Assembly (NCBI GenBank): GCA_964473105.1
Contig: CAYYNQ010000038.1
Span: forward strand, 8,103 to 72,102
Length of the DNA stretch: 64,000 bases
DNA from: CAYYNQ01 sp964473105
GTDB taxonomy: Bacteria; Sumerlaeota; Sumerlaeia; MVZB01
Direction of reading: 5' to 3'
Position 1 is the stretch's first letter. Each line of letters starts with the position of its first letter. The notes below the pieces were generated by a model. It ran no database searches and had not been told where the DNA came from. It saw only the letters and a list, made by a program, of their open reading frames with translations. Shown piece after piece: positions 52,745 to 61,698 of this stretch. The translations under genes were made by a program, and so were the position numbers.

Positions 52745-54181
52745 TCACCCCCACTCCTTTTTCAGTTCACGGCAACGTTTGGCAATCCTCGCCAGTCCGT
52801 CTCTCGGCGTTTGCTGCCCCATCAGTATCTTCTGGATCTCGGGTTGGTAGAACACATTGAAGTCGGCAAACCACGGCGCCTTGATGTTTTCCCGTGCCCG
52901 CACGTGCCTTGCCTGTTCCTTGATAATATCAATGTCCCCCCATTGCTGCGTCTGTCCAATGATTTCAGGATCATCGAGCAGGGACTTGTAGGCAAACCCT
53001 AGTCCCACGGACTTGAACCAGCGTCGTGCGGTGTAATAATCGCCGTTCTTGTCCCGGCCGCCGAGGAATTTCATCAACATCCAGGCATCGGCAAGCTTTT
53101 CGTCACGGCAGTGCGATGTCAGGCCATACATGCGTGTCCATCCCAGTGTTCCGTTGAGTCCGGGTTCAAGGCTCGGCACGGGTGCCATACGGTTGATCCT
53201 GGCATACCTGCCCTGATCAGGCGTGATGCCCCGGGAACTGAGTTGTTCCTCGGCCAGGATGGATTTGTCCCGGTCGTTGATCCATGAGAGGTCATACTTG
53301 ATGATAAGTGCAAAGGCCTGTGAGCCCGCAGCCATTCCGTCACGCACGTCGCGGTAGCCGGTGTTGAGTGAACCGGGGGAGATGATGCCGTGTTTATGGA
53401 TACCGTCGACGAGCCACTGGAGGATTTTCTCCGCGCGGTTTCCCTCATCATCGGGAAACACCGGGTCAAGTTCCTTGTCGAACAGATTGATACCGCTTCC
53501 GTAGTTCAGGGCCCACCAGTCGTTCAGCCCGATGTCGAGTTGACGGAACCCGAAGACCAGCGGATATTCAATCACGTCACCGCCGGGTGTGCGAACGCGT
53601 TTTTCCTTGATCCGGATTGCCTGGTCGGTGACCTCGTCCAGTGTCCGTGCGGGCTTGTCGATGTTGGCTTGCTGAAGAAGCCTGCTGTTGTAGGTCCATA
53701 CCAGGAAATCCGTGTAATAGGGCAGGCCGTAGGATTTTCCGCCGTAACTCATCGCGTCGAGGTTGTAGTCAAATATATTGGCGTTGTCCTCACCAGCGCC
53801 GGGCAGGTCATCGATGGGGCGCAGCCAGCCTGCTTCCACCCATTCACCCAGGTGGTCATCACGGACGTAACAGCAGTCCAGAGGGGTTTTGCCGATGAAG
53901 AGCGGAACCATTTTGTCGTGGTAGTTTCCCGAGATGGCTGCGTAGTCGACCTGGATGCCTGCCTGGCGTCGGAAGGCATCGATATTTTCCTGGACGAGGT
54001 CCGGTTCAAATGACCATCCCTTGAAGATCACGCCGGTATCGGTACGTTGCATGCAACCTGTCCCGAGGCCGAGACCGAGCGCGGCAGACGATTTGAGGAA
54101 TGTTCGACGGTTGATTCGTGTCACGGCTTGATTCCCTGGCTTGGATGGGGGGCTCAACGGTTTAGAAGATATCTCGATCAT
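52745..54181 (-). CDS. ABC transporter substrate-binding protein (family 1), Tat-type lipoprotein
   Basis: A 478-residue extracellular binding protein. The leader has a twin-arginine motif and lipid-attachment Cys: RRTFLKSSAALGLGLGTGC (about residues 24-42). The body is of the family 1 sugar-binding type (YYTDFLVWTYNSRLLQQANI, FALIIKYD, LADAWMLMKFLGG). It should capture a sugar or sugar acid for the two permeases. The ATG at 54181 has GGAGA eight bases upstream; the frame is open to 54295 but that part is not leader-like. A Tat leader on a sugar-binding protein is less common than a Sec one. It is divergent from the dehydrogenase gene at 54382. Confidence 0.93.
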   Translation of the reverse strand: MIEISSKPLSPPSKPGNQAVTRINRRTFLKSSAALGLGLGTGCMQRTDTGVIFKGWSFEPDLVQENIDAFRRQAGIQVDYAAISGNYHDKMVPLFIGKTPLDCCYVRDDHLGEWVEAGWLRPIDDLPGAGEDNANIFDYNLDAMSYGGKSYGLPYYTDFLVWTYNSRLLQQANIDKPARTLDEVTDQAIRIKEKRVRTPGGDVIEYPLVFGFRQLDIGLNDWWALNYGSGINLFDKELDPVFPDDEGNRAEKILQWLVDGIHKHGIISPGSLNTGYRDVRDGMAAGSQAFALIIKYDLSWINDRDKSILAEEQLSSRGITPDQGRYARINRMAPVPSLEPGLNGTLGWTRMYGLTSHCRDEKLADAWMLMKFLGGRDKNGDYYTARRWFKSVGLGFAYKSLLDDPEIIGQTQQWGDIDIIKEQARHVRARENIKAPWFADFNVFYQPEIQKILMGQQTPRDGLARIAKRCRELKKEWG

Positions 54182-54381
54182 GGCCCGTTCTCCAGTTGAA
54201 AGAAGGAGTTTCGGGGGGAATGGCAGGCAGGATTGCCCGGGGCGTTTTTCCCGTGTCGGGGTGCCGTTTGTGGGTGGAGGATCCGTACAAGACAATACTA
54301 TCGTTGCAGTTTTGTGGATGGGTGATAGATTATGACGCGTTCAGTCAATTAATTCAGCCAGCGAAAGTGGGAGTTGCGCTC

Positions 54382-55386
54382 ATGAAAAAGCTAATCCGTG
54401 TCATTCAATATGGTTTGGGGCCGATTGGGGTTGCAGCGGCTCGACTGGTCATGTCCAGGCCCGGCCTCAAACTGGTGGGCGTGGTGGATGTCGACCCTGA
54501 GATGGTCGGAAAGGATCTGGGGAATATTCCGGGCATGGGGGGCAGGAGAACGGGAATCAAGGTGGTCGACTCGATTGGCAAGTGCAGGAAGGCCGATGTC
54601 GCGGTCCATTGTGCCGGATCCCGGATGCCTGGGATCTATGAGCAGCTCGGCGAACTGGCCCGGCATGGCCTTGACGTCGTCTCGTCGGCCGAGGAATTGC
54701 TTTATCCGTGGTTTGCCCACCCTGGACTCGCCCGGAAACTTGCAAAGTTGTGTCTTGGGAATAAGGTCACCATGCTCGGTACGGGTGTCAACCCGGGCTT
54801 TGTCATGGACACTATGGCCCTTGCTGCGACAGGGGTCTGTCACGAAGTGCGTGGCATCAGGGTGACGCGGATCGTGAACGCAGCGACCCGTCGCAAACCC
54901 CTGCAGTTGAAGGAGGGGGCGGGCAACACCCTGCCGGAATTCAGGGCGAAGGTAAAAAATCAGCAACTGGGTCATGTCGGGCTGCTCGAGTCGATCGCCC
55001 TTATCGGCCACGGGCTGGGCCTGAAACTGGACATTACCGATCGTATTCGTCCCAAGGTTGCCCCCAGAAGATTCAGGACAAGGCACCTGACGGTGCAGAA
55101 AGGACAGGCCGCAGGGATTGAGCACCGGGGTTGGGGCAAGATCGACGGGAAGACATTCATTCACCTGCATCTTGAAATGTTTGTCGGCGATCATGAGTCC
55201 TATGACGAGATTATTGTCAAGGGGACCCCCCCCATGCATGTACGGTTTGAGGGGGGCACTGCGGGTGACCCGGCAACGGTGGGCGTGCTTGTCAACGGGA
55301 TTTCGAAGGTTTATGAGGGAAACCCTGGCTTGATCACGATGGTCGACGGCCCGGTTCACCGTGCATTCGGGTCCATTTTGCCCTGA
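54382..55386 (+). CDS. dihydrodipicolinate reductase-like NAD(P) dehydrogenase
   Basis: A 334-residue oxidoreductase with an N-terminal Rossmann fold (VIQYGLGPIGVAAARLV) and a DapB-like arrangement. It resembles 2,4-diaminopentanoate dehydrogenase of the ornithine pathway (VVDVDPEMVGKDLG, VVSSAEELLYPW, GTGVNPGFVMDTM). The real substrate in this context is not known. GGGAG lies eight bases before the ATG at 54382; the upstream open frame to 54196 looks non-coding. It is divergent from the ABC binding-protein gene, so the two might share a promoter region, but no clear operator was found there. Confidence 0.86.
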   Translation: MKKLIRVIQYGLGPIGVAAARLVMSRPGLKLVGVVDVDPEMVGKDLGNIPGMGGRRTGIKVVDSIGKCRKADVAVHCAGSRMPGIYEQLGELARHGLDVVSSAEELLYPWFAHPGLARKLAKLCLGNKVTMLGTGVNPGFVMDTMALAATGVCHEVRGIRVTRIVNAATRRKPLQLKEGAGNTLPEFRAKVKNQQLGHVGLLESIALIGHGLGLKLDITDRIRPKVAPRRFRTRHLTVQKGQAAGIEHRGWGKIDGKTFIHLHLEMFVGDHESYDEIIVKGTPPMHVRFEGGTAGDPATVGVLVNGISKVYEGNPGLITMVDGPVHRAFGSILP

Positions 55387-55583
55387 AACCGTACGGCTGG
55401 GAGGGGAGGTTCAGCCCGGTATATCTGTCCTTGTTTCACCTGTGACATTACGGCTCTTTTGGACAGCATTGCCCGAGTCCCTGGCAAGTTTTCCGTCTTG
55501 CAGCTCGAGGGGATGTCCCGGTTTCTTGTGTAAGACAATGCAATTTGACTTCCGTAACCAATCATGTCGATAATGACCACGGC

Positions 55584-58100
55584 ATGAGATATCGTAAACA
55601 CTCCAATATCAGAATTTACGTCGATCATATTTTTCGTCATCTCGTGCTGCTCCTACTGCTTTGGGGCTTGATCACCCCGTCTGCTGCGAATGGGGCAACA
55701 GATAGTGAATCCGGTCTGACAACGGACACGGTGACGGAACCGGATGTTGTCGCAGCCCCGGCGACCGGGGATGAAACAGCTTCGGGGGCAGAGTTGGAAG
55801 GCTCGCGACTGGAGGAGGCGGCCGTCCTATTTGAATCCGAATGTTCACTCTGTCACGGGCCCGACGGCGGTGGGCAGGGTGAAGACAATCTGGATCTCAC
55901 CGATGGATTCTGGAATCACGGGGGCAGTCTCCAGGACATTATCGGGACGATTACGGAAGGGGTGCCGGACACCCTGATGAAGCCGCAGGAGGGCAGGCTG
56001 ACCGTCGAGCAGATCGGGGACATGGCCCGTTATGTCAGGCGGCTGGCCTTGGATAAGCACGCTGAGACTGAAGAATCAAAACGGGATGCGGTCACCGAGC
56101 TGACCGACGCGGTCGCCGGTAGTCTGCCCACGGCCCTTGTGATACCCGTTATGGACAGAAAAAATTTCATCGATGAGTTCATCTTCGGTAAAATGGAGGC
56201 TGGGGGGATTCCTCATGCCGGTTTGTGCACTGATGCCGAGTTCATGCGCAGGGTCTATCTGGACCTTTGGGGCCGTCTGCCTGACGCGGATGCCGTCCGC
56301 AGGTTTGTCACCGACGACAATCCGGGGAAACGGGACAGGCTGATCGATCAACTGCTGGCCTGTGACCACGAGGAATTGCGGGCCGTGATTGTGGACCTAG
56401 CAGAAAAAAACCCGACTTGGGACTCCAAGCGAGTCTACGAGGAGCTGATCAACACGGGTGGCCGCTTCAAGCCCGCGACCGAGGAGGATCAGAAGAACTT
56501 GGAACGGGTCACCAGTGGTATCACGCGCGCGCTGAGACGCCAGAAAGAGCCTTACAAGGGCCCACTTTACTGGCTTGTCGAGAAGCCTTTCCTCAGCAAG
56601 TGGTCGTTCTTCTTCGAGGACCTCTTCAGGAACGGCCTGGACGGCAACGGAAACAACCGGGCTCTTTTCCATGAATATCTCGTTTCGTTTCTACGGCACA
56701 ATCTTCCTTACGATTATGTCGTGCGTGAAATGCTGACGGTATCCACCCCCAACAGCGAGGCCTCGGGCGCCTCGGGACTGCTGGCTAGGCATGGAGTGAT
56801 GCGTAACATCGGGGCCGTTTACCCGGAGCACGAGGATCTTTGTGATGAGGTTGCCGTTAACGTATCGAGATGCTTCCTCGGGATTGATCTGGGCTGCATC
56901 TCCTGCCACGACGGAAAGGATCATCTTGAAAACGTCAACCTTTGGCTTTCAAGCAGGACTCGCGAGGATTTCTGGAAACATGCCGCGTTCTTCGGAAACA
57001 CTCGGATTTTTCGTCCGGCTCCGACTGGCCCAAAGGGCCATCAATTCGCGGTACTCGATACAACCTCGATGCGGACTGGAAAATCCGTGGGGATGGCCGA
57101 TTACCCCTTTGATTCACCTGAGACAGGGAATGAAACAAACGGCTATGATACCGCCACCACCAGCGTGCTGCGGGTGGCCCGTAACGGGAAGGCTCCGGTT
57201 CGGCCAACCTTCATCCTCAGCGGTGAAAAACCCTCGGTAGAATCGGGTCTTCGGGACGAATATGCACGAATGATCACGTCCAATGTCCAGTTTGCAAGGC
57301 ACACCGTCAACCTCATCTGGGCGCAGTTCATGACCGTGGGGATCGTTGATCCGCCATTCAGCTGGGACCTTTTGCGCCAGGATCCGGACAACCCGCCGCC
57401 TGCCCCATGGGATCTTCAACCCTCTCATCCGGAACTGCTTGCAGCTTTGGCGGAGGATTTTGTGAGTAGCGACCACGACCTGCGAAGGCTGATGCGGACA
57501 ATCTGCCGGTCCAACGCCTACCAGCTCTCCAGCAGGTTTGATGGTGAATACAAGGCCGAATATGACCGTTATTACGCCCGTAAGCTGGTTCGCCGCCTGT
57601 CGGCTGAGGAGATTTACGATGCCATCGCCAAGGCGACCAATGTTTTCGGCCACGGGACGGACAAACTTCCCGACTGGTCCGGTTACACGATGGAGTTGCC
57701 CAGCCCCGATAATCAGTATGCCAAGCACGGCATGAAGGAGTTGATGTACCTGCTGGGTCGAGGCGACCGCAATACCAAGATGCCCGATACGAATATGTCA
57801 ATCGTTGTGTCGTCGCTGCTCTTATACAGCGACATCATCAGGGAGAAGGTGCTGGCTGCGACCGAGGATAGCCGCACCGGTTTTCTGCTCAACGAGATCC
57901 CTGTCTGGCAATGGCGGGACATGGAGGGGGGTGGGGCGCGGAAGGTTGTCGAGGAGTTGTATTTGTGGACGCTGTCACGGTTTCCCTCCGATGCTGAGAT
58001 GGCAAGCGCGGTCGGGCACCTGGAGAATTACCGGGACCTGGGGGTTGAGGATCTCCAGTGGGCGCTGATCAACCAGCCGGAGATGATGCTGAACTACTAG
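55584..58100 (+). CDS. cytochrome c/DUF1549/DUF1553 protein, copy 3
   Basis: An 838-residue exported protein. After a hydrophobic segment (LVLLLLLWGLITPSAANG) and a low-complexity Thr/Glu linker comes a cytochrome c module with CSLCH (C87, C90, H91) and a possible Met ligand in TLMKP. DUF1549 follows directly, without the CxxxxCH and Ig-like modules of copies 1 and 2. It is interrupted by a charged insert of about 65 residues near 265-335, then continues to CISCH (C438, C441, H442). DUF1553 ends the protein. The ATG at 55584 gives a proper leader; a TTG at 55545 is possible. A DUF1501 gene follows after 119 bp. Confidence 0.9.
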   Translation: MRYRKHSNIRIYVDHIFRHLVLLLLLWGLITPSAANGATDSESGLTTDTVTEPDVVAAPATGDETASGAELEGSRLEEAAVLFESECSLCHGPDGGGQGEDNLDLTDGFWNHGGSLQDIIGTITEGVPDTLMKPQEGRLTVEQIGDMARYVRRLALDKHAETEESKRDAVTELTDAVAGSLPTALVIPVMDRKNFIDEFIFGKMEAGGIPHAGLCTDAEFMRRVYLDLWGRLPDADAVRRFVTDDNPGKRDRLIDQLLACDHEELRAVIVDLAEKNPTWDSKRVYEELINTGGRFKPATEEDQKNLERVTSGITRALRRQKEPYKGPLYWLVEKPFLSKWSFFFEDLFRNGLDGNGNNRALFHEYLVSFLRHNLPYDYVVREMLTVSTPNSEASGASGLLARHGVMRNIGAVYPEHEDLCDEVAVNVSRCFLGIDLGCISCHDGKDHLENVNLWLSSRTREDFWKHAAFFGNTRIFRPAPTGPKGHQFAVLDTTSMRTGKSVGMADYPFDSPETGNETNGYDTATTSVLRVARNGKAPVRPTFILSGEKPSVESGLRDEYARMITSNVQFARHTVNLIWAQFMTVGIVDPPFSWDLLRQDPDNPPPAPWDLQPSHPELLAALAEDFVSSDHDLRRLMRTICRSNAYQLSSRFDGEYKAEYDRYYARKLVRRLSAEEIYDAIAKATNVFGHGTDKLPDWSGYTMELPSPDNQYAKHGMKELMYLLGRGDRNTKMPDTNMSIVVSSLLLYSDIIREKVLAATEDSRTGFLLNEIPVWQWRDMEGGGARKVVEELYLWTLSRFPSDAEMASAVGHLENYRDLGVEDLQWALINQPEMMLNY

Positions 58101-58219
58101 GAGACCTTTTCAGGAATGCCCCTTCGACGGGATCATGCATTCATGTTGATCCATGTTACGGCTGCCGCGGGCCAATATCCGGTTTGACCGAAAATGATTC
58201 AGCGGGTAGAATTCGAGCC

Positions 58220-59614
58220 ATGATAAAGAATCCGCATATCCCCGTTCTTTCGCGCAGGGATTTCATGCGTGTCGGCGGAGTCGGGGTTGCCGGCTATTCA
58301 CTGCTGCCGATGCTCATGCCGCTGAACGTGCAGGCCCGGGGGAAAGTCGAGCCTCGCGGCGGCGCTGAGATCTGCATCTTCATCATGCTGCAGGGTGCGG
58401 CCAGCCAGATGGACACTTTTGATGTCAAGGAGGGGCCGGATACCCCGGGGGATTTTGATATCCGCACCGTCAGGGATGGCCTGCGCATGCCGGTTGGCAC
58501 GTTGCCGATGCTCTCCGAGCGTTTCCAGAAATACACGATCGTACGTTCGATGGGGGCTTGGGACCTGAACCATGACCGCAGCACATATCATCTGCAGTCG
58601 GGGCGTGAATTCCAGATTGCCCGGGCCGGCGAGATCCCCTCGATCGGGTCGGTCATTGCATATGAGATGCGCGACCGGCGCAGGGACTCTGATATCCTGC
58701 CTTCCTTCATCTCCTTTGATGTCCAGACATCCATCCTGGTCAACTGCGGGTTTCTGCCTTCATATACCGCGCCGATGAACCTCAAGCAGGGGACGCCTCT
58801 CACATTCGTGATGTCTGAGGAAGAAAAGCAGACTTTTGAAAGAAGGCAGCAACTCGCCATGACCCTCAACCGGGAGTGGCATGAGACCCCTGGCGACCGG
58901 TCCCGGATATTCAGGGACCTGGATGAATACCGCAGGTCCGCCACGCTGTTGAGCGACCCCCGTTGTGCGGAGGTTTTCACCCTGTCCGACGAAGACAAGG
59001 AAAGGTACGGTGAGCACAACAGTGGATTCGGTCCCCTGGGAAATGCCTGTGCGATGGCCCGAAATATCGTGGAGGCGGACCTGGGCACGAAGTTCATCCT
59101 GATCAATCATGGTAGCTGGGACCTGCATACCGATATTTATAAAAAGGACACCCATTGGAGCCAGTATACGATGAACGCCCAGCTGGACCGGGGGCTGGCC
59201 AGCCTGCTGGATGATCTGGAGTCGAGGACCGACAAGGAGGGACGGCGCCTGATCGACAAGACGCTGGTCGCTTGCGTGGGAGAATTCGGCCGCACCCCGG
59301 GAGTGCTGAACGAGTTGAACGGCAGGGACCACCATCTCGATGCCGGGATCGCGGTCTTTGCCGGCGCCGGTGTCAAAGGCGACCAGGTGCTGGGCGCGAC
59401 GGATAATGTTGGGGGGAAGATCATCGACCCGGGATGGCACAAGCAGAGGCCCGTTTATCCTGAGGATGTCTTGGCAACGATCTATTCAGTCATGGGTATC
59501 GACTGGACCAAGAAGATTACCCAGACCCCCTCGGGCCGGGCATTTGAATACACCGAATATATTGCGCCGAAAGGCCTGATGGATTTTGGTGAAATAAGCG
59601 AGCTGTTTGCCTGA
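58220..59614 (+). CDS. Tat-exported DUF1501 protein, copy 3
   Basis: A 464-residue DUF1501 protein with a twin-arginine leader (SRRDFMRVGGVGVAGYSLL, about residues 11-29). The body keeps the family pattern (ICIFIMLQGAASQMDTFDVK, YTIVRSMGAWDLNHDR, CVGEFGRTPGVLNELNGRDHH) but is more divergent from copies 1 and 2 than they are from each other. It follows the copy 3 cytochrome/DUF1553 gene on the same strand. The ATG at 58220 starts just before the leader; the open frame upstream overlaps the previous gene and is not leader-like. No PPC gene is linked to this copy. Confidence 0.92.
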   Translation: MIKNPHIPVLSRRDFMRVGGVGVAGYSLLPMLMPLNVQARGKVEPRGGAEICIFIMLQGAASQMDTFDVKEGPDTPGDFDIRTVRDGLRMPVGTLPMLSERFQKYTIVRSMGAWDLNHDRSTYHLQSGREFQIARAGEIPSIGSVIAYEMRDRRRDSDILPSFISFDVQTSILVNCGFLPSYTAPMNLKQGTPLTFVMSEEEKQTFERRQQLAMTLNREWHETPGDRSRIFRDLDEYRRSATLLSDPRCAEVFTLSDEDKERYGEHNSGFGPLGNACAMARNIVEADLGTKFILINHGSWDLHTDIYKKDTHWSQYTMNAQLDRGLASLLDDLESRTDKEGRRLIDKTLVACVGEFGRTPGVLNELNGRDHHLDAGIAVFAGAGVKGDQVLGATDNVGGKIIDPGWHKQRPVYPEDVLATIYSVMGIDWTKKITQTPSGRAFEYTEYIAPKGLMDFGEISELFA

Positions 59615-59976
59615 TTGGCAAAGTTCCCGGATTCATACGGCACCCGGTTTGCTTTGCACCCGTCCTGAATGAACAAACCCCGTCCGTTTCCATGCGGTGG
59701 GTTCATGTCGGGATGCCTGTGCCTGTCCCGGGGTGCCGAGGTCGGGAAGGTTGTGCCGGGTGGGCGGCATTGACTCCGTTCGGGCCGGTGCTACCGGTGT
59801 TGTGCGGACTAACTTTCTATTTGACACTACAAGCCGAAAAGTTGTATGGGTGTTTCCGATTGCGGACAGCCGTTCAGGGCCCACGGTGGTCGGTATGCCC
59901 AACTGATATCGGGCCGGCGGGTTCAGGTGCCGTGGCATGCACTTTAAAATATGTTGCACGAAAGGTATGGGGTATC
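59615..59976. other. gene-free stretch before the PpiC gene
   Basis: No gene is supported in this 362 bp stretch; the open frame through it has no family resemblance. A weak promoter-like pair, TTGACA at 59821-59826 and TATGGG at 59845-59850 with an 18-base spacer, lies about 130 bases before the next start. Confidence 0.45.
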
Positions 59977-61494
59977 ATGAGGCGCAATATTCTTGAGGCT
60001 ACGTCATTGAAAAACCTTGGTCTGGGCCAGTTCCATGGATTATTGACCGGTCCGGCTTTGTTCATGCTCGTCCTGTGCTGGATCCAGCCGGTATGGGTTC
60101 ATGGCGAGGAGCTGGTTGGGGTTGCGCCGTCGACCGGTGGAGTTGTCGCGACCTATGAGGACCTGGTGGTCACCGAGGACGAATTTTACATCCGTGCAAA
60201 TTCGCTCATTCGCACGCGGACGCTGCATGACCCCGACCAGTTCCAAGCGGAGGCCTGGCTGCGACACCTAGTGGAACTCGAGCTCATCCCCAAGTGGATT
60301 CGGCGTGAGGCGACAGCGCGTGGTGTCGAGGATGACGAGCGGTTCCAATGGTACATCGGTTACATCAAGGACTATGGCGTTGCCAGATCGGTGAAGGAAC
60401 GGGTCATGGCATCACTCCCGCCGGAAGATATGATCGACAAGAGCAGGGTTGAAGAACCGGAGATGCGCGAGCATTTTGAAAAATTTGTTTTCAATGTCCG
60501 GGGCATGGAAAAATTACGCATCCACTACATCTTTTTTCCCAAGGCCGGGGATGACGGGGACAAGAATCAGGCTCAGCGTGAGAAGGCCGAGAAGGCGTTG
60601 TCCCGGGTCCGAGCGGGTGAGGATTTTGTTGACGTGATGATGGATGTCACTGAATCAGAGGATGGCATCACGACCGAGCCGTTCCAGCTGTCACGTCGTT
60701 ACCCGCCCCACAAGAGCATGCGTGATGTGGTCGAAAGGATGAAGCCCGGCGACATTACGGGTGTCCTTGATGCCACAGCCGGTTTTTATATCATCTATTA
60801 TCTTCCCTATCAGGTCCTGACCGAACTCAGCAGTTTTGAGGCTGCGTATGCAGTCCCTCACACCCGACAGAGAATCGTCAATTTTGTGCTTGCAAAGCGG
60901 CAGCGTACGTATCCCTACGGTGAGTATCTCGATTCCATCGCACAGTCGCATGATCTCCAGTTATTTGATGCCAGCCAATTGGCCCAAGGTGAACACCCTC
61001 CACCCGAGACCGTGCTGATCAGGCTTAATGACGTTGCATACACCATGGACGACCTGTATAACTTGGCGGATTACACGGTCATGAGCTCGAGGAATATTGG
61101 GGTGGGTTTCTGGGTGGAACAGACCCGTGAGCATATGCTGCTGGCCCGGGCGGTTTATGACGGCAAGGTCGAGTATGACGATGTCGATGATCTGGGCTGG
61201 CGTAAAAAGGAAAATGAATCCTATGAACACTGGTTGAAGGTCAATCTGCGCAACTCGATCATGGATGAGGATCCCGAGCTGGACGTCAACAGCAAGGAGG
61301 ATCGGTCCGAGATCATGGAGATAGCCGAGGGAAGCCTTCATCAACTCGAGCACTCGGTTCGAGCCGGCTACACCCTGCTCATCACCCCCGACCAGGTCGA
61401 TATGACCCGGCTTGATACCGAGACGTTGAATCTGCCTTTTGATCATGCGGCGCCATCTGGCGGGGGAATGAACGTCAAGGTTGGAGGACAGTGA
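59977..61494 (+). CDS. exported PpiC/parvulin-type peptidyl-prolyl isomerase
   Basis: A 505-residue protein. A hydrophobic leader (about residues 25-47, PALFMLVLCWIQPVWVHG) exports it. A SurA/PrsA-like helical region follows (about 55-165). The PpiC rotamase domain is near 178-275 (RIHYIFFPKAG, ALSRVRAGEDFVDVM, VVERMKPGDITGVLDATAGFYIIYYL). The C-terminal 200 residues return to a helical, charged pattern without a second rotamase. Such proteins isomerise proline bonds or chaperone exported proteins. Lying after the third cytochrome/DUF1501 pair, it may help fold those exported partners, which is inference. The GGGG-containing site precedes the ATG at 59977. Confidence 0.88.
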   Translation: MRRNILEATSLKNLGLGQFHGLLTGPALFMLVLCWIQPVWVHGEELVGVAPSTGGVVATYEDLVVTEDEFYIRANSLIRTRTLHDPDQFQAEAWLRHLVELELIPKWIRREATARGVEDDERFQWYIGYIKDYGVARSVKERVMASLPPEDMIDKSRVEEPEMREHFEKFVFNVRGMEKLRIHYIFFPKAGDDGDKNQAQREKAEKALSRVRAGEDFVDVMMDVTESEDGITTEPFQLSRRYPPHKSMRDVVERMKPGDITGVLDATAGFYIIYYLPYQVLTELSSFEAAYAVPHTRQRIVNFVLAKRQRTYPYGEYLDSIAQSHDLQLFDASQLAQGEHPPPETVLIRLNDVAYTMDDLYNLADYTVMSSRNIGVGFWVEQTREHMLLARAVYDGKVEYDDVDDLGWRKKENESYEHWLKVNLRNSIMDEDPELDVNSKEDRSEIMEIAEGSLHQLEHSVRAGYTLLITPDQVDMTRLDTETLNLPFDHAAPSGGGMNVKVGGQ

Positions 61495-61499
61495 AGGAT

Positions 61500-61519
61500 G
61501 GGCGGAGGACACCCCGCCC
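61500..61519 (+). other. hairpin after the PpiC gene
   Basis: GGGCGG and CCGCCC form a six-pair stem with an eight-base loop, starting six bases after the PpiC stop codon. No T run follows, so it may be an mRNA-stabilising or weak termination structure. Confidence 0.35.
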
Positions 61520-61686
61520 TGATCGGTCATTCCTGAGCCCGGGTGGAGATTGTTGTTTGGCCTGAACGCCAGTTTCGTCGGGAATGGGGGATCGAGTGCA
61601 CTGGCCGTTTGTCCGGGTTCGTTCCTGTGATCGGGGCTGTGGCCGGTTCTGCTGTTTAATTACCGGAAAAATACGTTTCGATGCTC

Positions 61687-61692
61687 AGGAGG
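61687..61692 (+). promoter_or_regulatory. ribosome-binding site fixing the start at 61699
   Basis: A perfect AGGAGG lies six bases before the ATG at 61699. The in-frame ATG at 61681 overlaps it and is therefore unlikely to be the start. Confidence 0.75.
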
Positions 61693-61698
61693 TTTCGC

